This document shows, piece after piece, positions 1 through 9,473 of a stretch of 64,000 bases of DNA (positions within the stretch are counted from its first letter, which is position 1; every line of letters begins with the position of its first letter). The notes under the pieces were generated by a model. The model did not search any database. It had not been told where the DNA came from and saw nothing but the letters and a program-made list of their open reading frames with translations. The stretch covers positions 149,582,165-149,646,164 of the forward strand of contig CM061231.1 in NCBI GenBank assembly GCA_030844895.1, given 5' to 3'. This DNA is from Ambrosia x helenae (lineage: Eukaryota; Streptophyta; Magnoliopsida; Asterales; Asteraceae). The position numbers were made by a program, and so were the translations under genes.

Positions 1-1455
1 CCACATAAATTTAAAAAGAATATATAAATACATAATATATGATGTAATTTATTTACTACAAACATTGAAAGATATGTAAGTTAGGTATGTGAAGAGTCAC
101 CACGTTATTTATATACCAAATACATTACCACTATTTATAAGACTATAACATTGATACAAACATAATAAAGACATGGAGGTTATGAATGTAAAGAGTCACC
201 ATTGTTAATTTCCTCATCAATTTTATAATTATGTTTAAATTAATTTCTTCAACAATTTAATATTTAAGTAGAAAGACAATTTTACCCACTATTTATAAGA
301 CTATATCATTGATACAAACATAATAAAGGTTGTATTTACTTAAATTTTGCAGGTATCCTTCACTGATGCTTTATAATATAGTATAGAAGATAAAAATTCG
401 GGTTGATTCATTAGCGTGATCATGAATTTATAGCTTTTTGATTTCTTATTTTTTAACACAAATAACATAAGTAATTAACACATAGTTAAGTTTTTGTTTT
501 CTCTTTATGCTAGTGTTTAATTTATTTTATTAATTAGAATTAGAACTTAAACAATATACAATTGCCGAAAGCAAAATAATATTGCGAACCACACTACATA
601 CAACGTTTAACAAGAACATTAAATAGATCAACAAATACCTTAAAAGTCTTAGAACAAATATAGTTTACGTATAGATCGAGTTAACTATTTCATGGCGTTC
701 AAGGAGACCATGTTGATTGAAATTGAGGAAAGTCTCCATACCCTTCTCCAACCATCCTCTCCATCATCTATCCTTCATGTCCATTTGTTCCCTGCAACAT
801 CAGTTTTCATCCCATGCAGTAAGTGGAAGTAATATTTATAATATTTTAGAAACATATTAGCAAATCTAGAATGTTATATTTATAATTTTTGTCCGTTTTA
901 TTTAGTTAACAATATATATGATTCAAGATACACAACTTCTTAACAAGGATAGTTGGGAAAGCCATATGTCCCCTTCATAGGGGCCATATCATACAATTCA
1001 GTAGAGTTGAGGTCAATAGGTCATAAAACATGCTTGCTTCTGAAAAGCTTCATGGAGAGAAACTAAAAATGCACAAAAAGAGAAACAAAACTGCACTAAT
1101 TAATTTTGAAAAATATTTTCTCATCAATAATTCATAATATTGTTTGTTTATTGTTTTAATTGTTAGTTGCACAATTAAATTACCTCAAATTGATTCTGCA
1201 ACGATCCAACATAGTTGATTATTACATCCAACATCACTGGCATTCCCATTGTCTATAGAAAGCAACTAAATTTAAATGGAGCAAAACAATGATATATTAT
1301 AAAGATAAATTTTTGTAATTGTCAAAGAACATATGAACAAGTAGAAAAAAAATGTATATATGTATATAAAGATTAACTCATATCTTTATACCTTGTAGCA
1401 TCCGGGAACCATATCTTGCAAGCGTCTTAACTTCTCATTGATTTTTTTCTCTTCT
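1..1455. repeat. Host segmental duplication, copy 1, left part
   Basis: AT-rich host sequence. Bases 1-989 align almost perfectly with 35359-36347, and 985-1455 continue at 59874-60343, so this is one copy of a direct duplication. Position 1 corresponds to 35359. The unit continues after the gypsy insertion at 20087. It contains the minus-strand bHLH relic described separately. CATAT at 985-989 is the unoccupied version of the site where family 2 inserted in copy 2. Apart from the bHLH remnant I see no gene. Confidence 0.9.
960..1455 (-). pseudogene. bHLH transcription factor relic (CIB/BPE-type), copy 1
   Basis: Read on the minus strand, three exon-like blocks match the bHLH domain of plant subfamily XII (CIB, BEE and BPE proteins). 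Exon a (1392-1455, cut by the retroelement at 1456) gives KINEKLRRLQDMVPGCYK followed by a GT donor. Exon b (1184-1252, exactly 23 codons, AG before and GT after) gives MLDVIINYVGSLQNQFE. Exon c begins at 1062 after a TTTTTAG acceptor with FLSMKL, the usual family continuation, but soon meets a stop. The family binds E-box DNA as dimers in the nucleus. Decay is shown by the stop in exon c, loss of the usual basic residues at the start of exon a, and the insertion. A further exon near 690-808 is possible but weak. The identification rests on remembered family motifs, not on a search. Confidence 0.75.
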
Positions 1456-1898
1456 TGTGACACCCGGCATGTTCGGCTTAAACATAATAGTAACATCTAA
1501 GTCTACCTTAGCGAGAAACGTTTATGAACAAACTTAACTGGATTAGTTGAGTCGGGTCAAATTAGGATTGTCCAGGGTTCAATGATCTGGAGGATCATTG
1601 GGAGTCGTTTTGGGAATACATTAGTACCGGGTTCCGTTGTTGGTGACATTACATGAACTAATTAAGTATATGTGTAGATTATGGGTCGTGTGGTGAATTG
1701 TATACTTATACTTGCTTAAACGATGTACAAATGATTATACGTGCCTAAACATGCTAAGTATAGACTATGGATGCATGCTTACGTGTTAAGATGTGTTAGA
1801 ATGCGTTAAACACGACAAACTGGAAAAAGGTTAACATGTGTTAAAGAGTGCTGTTAACATGTGTTAAAAAGTGCTGATGACCTGAATGTGGAAATAGT

Positions 1899-2057
1899 GG
1901 GCGAATGTGGAAATGGAACTTGAGAAATGGGCGAATGTAGAAACAAAGTGGGCGAATGTGGAAAGATTCCACATTCGACCATTACAAATGGGCGAATGTG
2001 GAAACGTTCCACATTCGACCACATAAAATGGGCGAACCTGGACCTGGTATAAATACC
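1899..2057 (+). promoter_or_regulatory. LTR promoter: palindromic GGGCGAATGTGG array plus TATA box
   Basis: Five copies of a GGGCGAATGTGGAAA-like motif lie upstream of TATAAATA (2048-2055). Two are paired with inverted copies to give perfect 11-bp-arm hairpins, CGAATGTGGAA with TTCCACATTCG and a 3-nt loop (about 1952-1976 and 1991-2015). Equivalent arrays precede the TATA boxes at 10066 and 18083. Position suggests an enhancer or binding-site array for the retroelement promoter; function is inferred. Confidence 0.7.
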
Positions 2058-2822
2058 ATCCTTAGCCATTTTTCACCATTTCACAAACCCTAAACGCCTC
2101 CAAACACTCTCTATCAGCTATTATCATTGGGGAAGGAGTTTTTGAGCTTGTTTTTCATAACCTAACTCTCTAAATCATTACAAGTGAAAATCTAAGGTGT
2201 GTTCTTCATTCCAAATCCTTTTTAAACAATTTTGACTTGTTTTCATCTAAACCCCAAGGGTCCAGATCTGATATCAACATGTTTTATGGGTAAAAACCTT
2301 CCTAATATCTTTCTAAATAAAACCTATTCATAAACAATGAGTTTTTATGCAAACTAAACATGTGTTAATATGATATTATGCATTGTTTGATGATTACTTG
2401 TTGTATAGATGATATGTCAACAACCTAGGGCTGTTATTAATGATGGGTTATGATTGAAACATGTTACCTTTGATTGTTGATGGTGTTTTGACGATTAAAG
2501 GGGTTTTTAGTTAGATTTAGGGCTTGTTTTTGGATAGTTATGATAAGGTTATGATAAGGGTTTCTTGTTCATGATGAATCAAGTATGATGAGCTGATTAT
2601 TGATTGATTTCAGAAAGTTTCCTAATTGGGTAATATTTTTATGCATGATGATGTGACATCTCCATAATTTACTATTTTAGGAAACTTGTAAAACGGATAG
2701 ATTTTGGGGTAAAATTGGTAGGGTTTCGTAGGAATATATTAATGATGCTTGACTGCTGTAACTCATGATGTTTCGTGATGTTTTCGGATGTTTTTGGACG
2801 CGTTTTTGAGTAAACAACACAG

Positions 2823-3015
2823 CATGGTCGAACCTGGAACACCTTCGGCCAGTCAAACGGGCGAAGGTGGGTTCCAGGGGTCGAACCTGGAATCAAAAAG
2901 GGGCGAACGAACTAAAATGGGCGAAGGTGGGAGGAAAAGGGGCGAAGGTGGAGGTTCAAAGCCACATTCGACCAGTTAAGGCCACCTTCGACCACCCCAA
3001 AGCCACATTCGACCC
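2823..3015 (+). repeat. Second motif cluster in family 1 LTR
   Basis: About ten variants of GGTCGAACCTGG, GGGCGAAGGTGG and their inverted form CCACATTCGACC, clearly related to the cluster upstream of the TATA box but about 0.8 kb inside the likely transcript. Equivalents are at about 10840-11030 and 18859-19050. Families 2 and 3 have a second cluster at the matching place, built from their own motifs. Confidence 0.65.
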
Positions 3016-3320
3016 TATGTTAGCAGAAATGAGATTTTTGATACAAACTAAGTGTTTTATGCTTGAACCTTGCATGTAATCTATGTGTACTTGATTAGTT
3101 AGGGTAATGGGTCACCAACGGGATGTCGGGTCGGTCTAGTGTGTCGGCTAAACATTTAAACACGTTTTAAAACATACTTGGTTGTGATATGGACAATCGG
3201 GGACTAGATAACCTTATGGTTATTAGTCGGAACACTTATGTGAACATTTTGATAGATCTCCGGTAGAGGGATTATCAAGGGCTAAACATCTTTACATATA
3301 TTTGAGGAACGCTATCTAAG

Positions 3321-3787
3321 GTGAGTTCACGGCCCCACTTTTACTGCTTTAACTTTTGGGGGAGAAAACATGCGCTAAACTGTTTTGGTAATATATGTCA
3401 TACTATGGTTTTGAACTTGTGTACTATGCGATCTTTTGAAAGTCCCGGGGAAACCATGAATGTGCGGGGTTGCACAACGGGGGAAATGTGGATAGATCTA
3501 TTGGGCGTGACCTGCCCCACTCGTCGGCTTGGAGGGCCGGGCGGGTGCATATTGTCTCGAACAGGAACATTATCGTGCTGAACATTACGGGCTGCTAAAC
3601 ATGCTAAACATTGCTAAACGTGTCCAGTAATGGTTTCCAATCGTAGTAGTAACAAAACAGACGCCTAGCTAGCGTACTTGGTAACATTGATATAGTATGG
3701 ACATGGTAACACTTGGTAACTCTTTTTGAACAAACCTGTGAACTCACCAGCATAATATGTTGACGTCTTTTGGCATGTTTTTCTCAG
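3321..3787 (+). other. Candidate intron inside the LTR (5' leader)
   Basis: Donor CTAAG|GTGAGT at 3320/3321 and acceptor TTTTTCTCAG|GTCGC at 3787/3788 enclose 467 bp. The same sites enclose 468 bp in family 2 (59142-59609) and 473 bp in family 3 (minus, 22229-22701), although much of the LTR outside has diverged. This would be a leader intron of the retroelement transcript. Splicing is inferred from the sites alone. Confidence 0.5.
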
Positions 3788-4050
3788 GTCGCTAAGGTAG
3801 CTACAACGGGAACTAGGCGCACAAGTCTGCACGGGCGTCTAGAGTTAGGAGCATGGTCTTGTTAAACATTAAACAATGTCTTTTGGGTTGTAAACATTTA
3901 AAGCTTCCGCTACAGTTTATGCTTTTATAATTATATCTTTTGGGTATTGTGTTATGCATATAGTGTTGTTTATTGTGACCGTTGACTTGAATCCTGGTTT
4001 GTCATGCGCCTCGCGGTAAAACCCCGCAAGTGGAATTTGAGGGTGTGACA

Positions 4051-4668
4051 GATTGGTATCAGAGCCAATGGTTATAGTGAACTAGGACTGCATTTAGAGT
4101 CTAGTCTATAGCCGAGTCGCACACACTAGACGGTCACATACTTGAGTCGGTTTGGAACATGTACTAACTTTGTCGGGGTGTCTTTACATCATCATCGCAC
4201 TTCTCTGTTACATCATCCGTCCTCGCTCTTGGCTTTACACACTCTTATGTTCTTCCTCGGGGATTGAAGGAGAAGGAGTTGACTCGTTGGTTTTTGCACG
4301 GCAGTGTCGTGTATTGGGGTAGTCTTGCGTACTCTCGAGGTCTGTCCAGGATTCGGACGTCTCCCTTTCGTACCCCAATAGACGCACTTGCTTACACATT
4401 ATCTTGTGCACTTATGCTTGTGATAGCATGATGCTAGATGCCGACATTCGGCGACTTGAGTTCAAGCTGAGGGAAAGCTTGGAGGACCATGTAGAGCAGT
4501 TTATCATTTCGGGTGCACACGAAATCATAAACTGAAATGCATGAGAATTCAAGTGGACTCTGAACTTGGATGCATAGTCCCGGATTGGGTCTAGGCGTAA
4601 CTTTTCTAGCTACTAGTGGTTGACACTAGCAGTGAATCTGAATCTCTCGATTTCTGATTTGTCAGATC
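4051..4668 (+). other. Primer binding site and structured leader, internal region 1
   Basis: TGGTATCAGAGCC at about 4054-4066 matches the 3' end of initiator Met-tRNA and is the minus-strand primer site. The next 80 bp are nearly identical in family 2 (51871 onward). Arms TATTGGGGTA (4312-4321) and TACCCCAATA (4371-4380) form a perfect 10-bp stem around a GTCC...GGAC hairpin (4344-4358); family 2 keeps the stem with a compensated pair. Packaging, dimerisation or translation control are possible roles; none is proven. Confidence 0.75.
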
Positions 4669-7600
4669 ATGTCGGGCGCACGTGGTGGTGGACGTCGTGG
4701 TGGTGGTCGTGGCGACGGTGGTCGTGGCGGTGGTCGTGGTAACATCAACATGACCCAAGCAGAGCTGAACAACTTGCTTCAACAGCAAGTGAACATAGCC
4801 TTGGCTGCTTTCCAGGCCGGGCACAATGCTATGGGTGGTAAGTTGGTTCTTACCTGCCTTGTTTCGTTCTTGGGTGTCATGTTTCCTTTGTGGTTTATCT
4901 TTGTGTCGTGTTTCAGGTGCTGCTGTCAACCCGCCTCCACCTCAGTGTTCTTACAAGAAGTTTAGGGACTGTCAGCCCCACAACTTCGCTGGAACTGAAG
5001 GGGCAGTGGGACTGCTCCGATGGTTGGAGAAGGTTGAATCTGTTTTCTTGATGTGTAACTGTCCTGTTGAGGACCGGGTCAAGTATGCCACTGCGACATT
5101 TGAGGGTCCTGCTTTGACATGGTGGAATGCTACGACGCAGAACATGGGCTTGGGGGAAGCCCATGCTATGCTTTGGGCGGATTTTGTTCAGTTATTGAAG
5201 AGCGAGTACTGTCCCAGGGAGGAAGTGCAGAAGTTGGAACATGAAGTCTGGAACTACAAGATGGTGGGGTCCGAGATTGAAGAGTATACTGTGCGACGCA
5301 ATGAGCTGGCGGTGTTGTGTCCTGACATGCACACACCTGAGTACCGTAGGATTGAGCACTACATCTCTGGGTTGGTGCCGGAGATTGCTGGGTTAGTGGC
5401 TGCTGGGAACCTCCCTACACTGGCTGAGGTCGTCCGTTCTGCACACAAGATGACCAACATGAAGATTCTGGAAGGTGCTTTACCTCCCAAGGGCTCGACT
5501 GTGAAGGGTTCTGAGGGCAACAAGAGGAAATGGGAGAATGTGAGTAAGAGTGCAGTGCCGGCGCCGTCTCAACCGGCCAAGAAGATTGAAGGATCTGGGT
5601 CGTCTTCTTCGCAGAAGACAGGTGGATACATTGGGAAGCATCCCAAGTGTAACAAGTGTGGCTTTCACCATTCTGGGAATTGTGATCGAGCTCGTTGTCA
5701 TCGGTGCCATCAGTTGGGGCACCATGCTAAGGATTGCAAGGTGGCGCTCACCCCAACTCAGACTCCTGCGGCTACTCCTGCTCCTGCTGCTCAGGGGACT
5801 CAGGGGAGGCAGGGGTGTTACAACTGTGGTGACACGGGACATTTCAAGCGTGATTGTCCCAAACTGAAGCAGGGCGATAACGGGAGGGGCGGGAACGGTA
5901 ACGGGAATGGCGGCGGAGGCAGGACTGCGCGTGCTTTCGTCATTGGGTCTGCGGAGGCTAGGCAGGATCCAGACACAGTTACCGGTACGTTCCTTCTCAA
6001 CAATCGCTATGTTTCTGTTTTATTTGATTCTGGTGCCGATAAGAGCTTCGTATCTGTGGATGTTAGTCAGTTGCTAGATATAATACCCACACCTTTAGAG
6101 GCTAAGTATTTGATAGAATTGGCTAACGGTAAGAACATCGAGGCGACTCATATCCTTAGGGAGTGTCACTTGGAACTGTCGGGTCTGTCATTCCCCATTG
6201 ACCTTATGCCTGTACCTTTGGGTAGTTTCGATGTCGTTGTGGGCATGGATTGGTTATCGTTGTATCGTGCAGAGATTGTTTGCTTTGACAAGGTTATTCG
6301 GATCCCTCTCCCCGATGGAGAGATTCTTTCGGTTCATGGCGAGAAAAGCGGTGCTCCGCTGAGTATCATTTCTAGCATGAAAGCCCGTAGGTATCTTCGA
6401 AAGGGCTGTTCGGCCATTTTGGCACTTGTAAACGTTTCTACTGACGATGAGAAGAAGATCGAGAATATCCCGGTGGTTCGTGACTTTTCTGATGTGTTTC
6501 CTGATGATTTGCCTGGTCTTCCTCCCCATCGTCAGGTTGAGTTTGGTATTGATCTCGCTCCGGGCGCAGCTCCTATTGCCCGAGCCCCGTATCGTCTTGC
6601 ACCACCCGAGATGCAAGAGTTATCCAGCCAGTTACAGGAACTCTTGGAAAAGGGTTTCATTCGACCGAGCTCGTCCCCGTGGGGAGCTCCTATTTTGTTT
6701 GTGAAGAAAAAGGATGGGAGCCTTCGTATGTGTATCGATTACCGTGAGCTGAACAAAGTGACCATCAAGAATCGTTATCCTCTTCCTCGCATTGATGATC
6801 TCTTTGACCAGCTTCAGGGCTCCAGCTACTACTCGAAGATTGACTTGCGGTCCGGTTATCACCAGTTACGCGTCAGGGAAGCTGACATACAGAAGACTGC
6901 TTTTCGCACTCGTTATGGCCATTTTGAGTTCTTGGTCATGCCTTTCGGTCTCACTAACGCACCGGCAGTGTTCATGGATTTGATGAACCGTGTTTGTAAG
7001 CCGTACCTTGATAAGTTCGTTATCGTGTTCATTGATGACATTCTGATTTATTCCAAGAACAAGGCGGATCATGAGGAACATCTGCGGTTGGTCTTGGAAC
7101 TTTTGAGACGGGAGCAGTTGTATGCTAAGTTCTCAAAGTGTGATTTTTGGTTACGCGAAGTTCAATTCCTAGGGCATGTGGTGAATGAACTGGGAATTCA
7201 TGTCGATCCGGCTAAGATCGAAGCTATTAAAGACTGGGAAGCACCAAAGACGCCATCTGAGGTGCGGCAATTCCTGGGTCTTGCAGGTTACTATCGGCGT
7301 TTTATCGAGGGATTTTCGAAGATCGCTCAACCCCTCACTGCTCTCACCCAGAAGGACCGAAAGTTCGACTGGGGCGAACCACAGGAATCAGCATTTCAGA
7401 TGCTGAAGCTTAAACTTTGTTCTGCTCCTATCTTATCCTTACCCGAGGGTACGGATGATTTTGTGGTGTACTGTGATGCTTCGATTCGGGGTCTCGGTTG
7501 CGTGTTGATGCAACGCGGGAAGGTTATCGCTTACGCTTCTCGTCAACTCAAGGTTCACGAGAAGAACTATACTACTCACGACTTGGAGCTGGGTGCAGTA

Positions 7601-9331
7601 GTCTTTGCGTTGAAAATCTGGAGACATTACTTGTACGGTACCAAGTGTGAAGTTTACACCGATCACAAGAGTCTCCAGCATATTTTCGACCAGAAGGTGT
7701 TAAACATGCGGCAGCGTCGTTGGGTTGAACTTTTGAACGATTACGACTGTGCGATCAAATACCATCCTGGCAAGGCAAACGTTGTGGCGGATGCCTTGAG
7801 CAGGAAGGAGTCGGCGAAGCCTCGGCGAGTCCGAGCCTTGCAGCTTACCATTCATTCCTCCTTGCCTGACCGGATCCGTTCGGCTCAGGCGGATGCCTTA
7901 AAGGAGGAAAACCTTAAGGCCGAAACGATGCACAGTGCGGACAAACACCTTGAGCTTAGGTCTGATGGCCTACACTACTTCGCTGGGCGTGTTTGGGTTC
8001 CTTTACTCGGGGGATTACGGGAGCTTGTCTTGGACGAGGCTCACAAATCCCGGTATTCTATTCATCCAGGCTCCGATAAGATGTATCAGGATCTGAAGAT
8101 ACTTTATTGGTGGCCGAACATGAAGGCTGATATAGCCTCCTATGTGAGCAAATGCTTGACCTGTGCTAAGGTCAAGGTGGAGTATCAGAAGCCGTCTGGT
8201 CTCCTACAGCAACCTGAGATTCCAGAATGGAAGTGGGAGCAGATCACGATGGATTTCGTCACCAAACTACCGAGATCACCAAGTGGTTGCGACATGATTT
8301 GGGTGATCGTCGACCGGTTGACGAAATCGGCACACTTCATACCTATTAAGGAAACGGATGGACTCGAGCGGTTGGCTCGACTCTACCTTAAGGAGGTGGT
8401 CTCTCGGCACGGGGTGCCTGTTTCTATCATTTCTGATCGTGATTCCCGCTTTGCTTCGCGTTTCTGGAAGGCTCTTCATAAGGCCTTGGGTACTCAGCTG
8501 GATATGAGTACGGCTTATCATCCGCAAACTGACGGGCAGAGTGAGCGGACGATACAAACACTGGAGGACATGCTGCGGGCATGTGTCATCGATTTTGGCA
8601 AGGGTTGGGAGACTCACCTGCCGTTGGTGGAGTTCTCCTACAACAACAGCTACCACTCCAGTATCGGGGCAGCTCCGTTCGAAGCTCTGTATGGACGGAA
8701 ATGCCGATCTCCCTTGTGTTGGGCCGAGGTGGGCGAGAGTCAGCTCACTGGCCCGGAACTGGTGTACGAAACTTCGGAGAAAATCGTACAGATCCGTAAC
8801 CGTTTGGCAGCTGCGCGGGATCGTCAGAAGAGCTATGCCGATCGCCGTCGCAAACCGCTAGAGTTTCAGGTTGGGGACAAGGTGCTTCTGAAAGTTTCAC
8901 CATGGAAGGGCGTCATACGCTTTGGAAAGCGTGGCAAGCTTAACCCTCGTTACGTCGGACCGTTCGCAATCCTGGAACGGATTGGGCCGGTGGCGTACAG
9001 ACTTGATTTACCGACGGAGCTCGGTAATGTTCACAACGTCTTCCATGTGTCTAACTTAAGGAAGTGTTTGGCTGATGAATCTCTTGTTGTGCCACTGGAA
9101 GAGATCAAGGTTGATGATCGTCTTCGCATTGTGGAGGAACCCGTGGAGATTCTGGATTACAAGATTCGTAGCCTTCGGCGGAGTAAAATCCGCATTGTTA
9201 AAGTTCGTTGGAACTCGGATCGTGGACCGGAGTTCACGTGGGAACGAGAGGACCAGATGAAGGCTAAGTACCCTCATCTCTTTCCAAAGCGCGCGTTCGA
9301 ATCCAGGCATGTTACTGCTGAAGCAGAGTGA
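4669..9331 (+). CDS. Gag-Pol polyprotein, family 1 gypsy, one intron, intact
   Basis: Exon 1 is 4669-4837 (RGG-rich N-terminus from ATG); a 79-bp GT-AG intron follows (4838-4916, phase 1); exon 2 is 4917-9331. The product is about 1,527 aa. Order: gag domain, CCHC knuckles (CHRCHQLGHHAKDC and CYNCGDTGHFKRDC), aspartic protease with DSGA (about 6025), RT with FIDD at 7028-7039, RNase H, HHCC plus DDE integrase (D near 8250, D near 8433, E near 8543), GPY/F motif and a degenerate chromodomain-like end. No stop or frameshift is seen, so this copy may encode all proteins for reverse transcription and integration. An ATG at 4826 lies across the splice donor and is not the likely start, because the alternative N-terminus would be translated intron and family 2 keeps the same exon 1 and splice sites. 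Confidence 0.93.
4838..4916 (+). other. Short phase-1 intron in gag
   Basis: GTAAGT donor and GTGTTTCAG acceptor, T-rich, 79 bp. The same place carries an intron in internal region 2 (12855-12933) and in family 2 (52581-52662, 82 bp), with diverged intron sequence but conserved flanking codons. Removing it joins the RGG exon to the gag exon in frame. Confidence 0.8.
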
Positions 9332-9473
9332 ATCTCGGGGCGAGATTCCCTTTCAACGTGGGGATGATGTGACCACCGGTAACTTTTCTTTTCGTTTTCT
9401 TCCTTTTCGTCTTTTTTTCATTTTTGGGCTTCGTGCAATTTTCGGGACGAAAATTCTTTCAACGTGGGGATGA
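9331..9473 (+). promoter_or_regulatory. Duplicated hairpin plus polypurine tract module
   Basis: Two parallel modules. The first starts on the last base of the stop codon: stem AATCTCG/CGAGATT with loop GGG (9331-9347), then TTTCAACGTGGGGATGATGTGAC. The second is stem AATTTTCG/CGAAAATT with loop GGA (9437-9455), then the same purine tract (about 9461-9473) joining the LTR start. The distal tract should prime plus-strand DNA; the proximal one is followed by a pseudo-LTR start (TGTGACCACC). The same pair occurs in families 2 and 3. Confidence 0.8.

Larger units (their letters stand above)
1456..4050 (+). repeat. Family 1 LTR 1 (5' LTR)
   Basis: Begins TGTGACACCC and ends GGGTGTGACA, directly followed by the primer binding site. 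It contains an upstream palindrome cluster (1899-2040), a TATA box (2048-2055), a second cluster of the same motif (2823-3015) and a candidate intron (3321-3787). It differs from LTRs 2 and 3 at several shared positions, for example near 1523, 1925-2030 and 2823. Confidence 0.95.

Noticed and set aside
692..832. 46-codon plus-strand ORF starting MAFKETMLIE, present in both host copies
   Set aside because: Short, no recognised family, and it lies antisense to a possible last exon of the bHLH relic; conservation is explained by the recent duplication.
4826..4916. ATG at 4826 as the start of Gag-Pol
   Set aside because: The first ~30 codons would be intron sequence with a GT donor and AG acceptor at family-conserved places; the RGG exon from 4669 is the better start.
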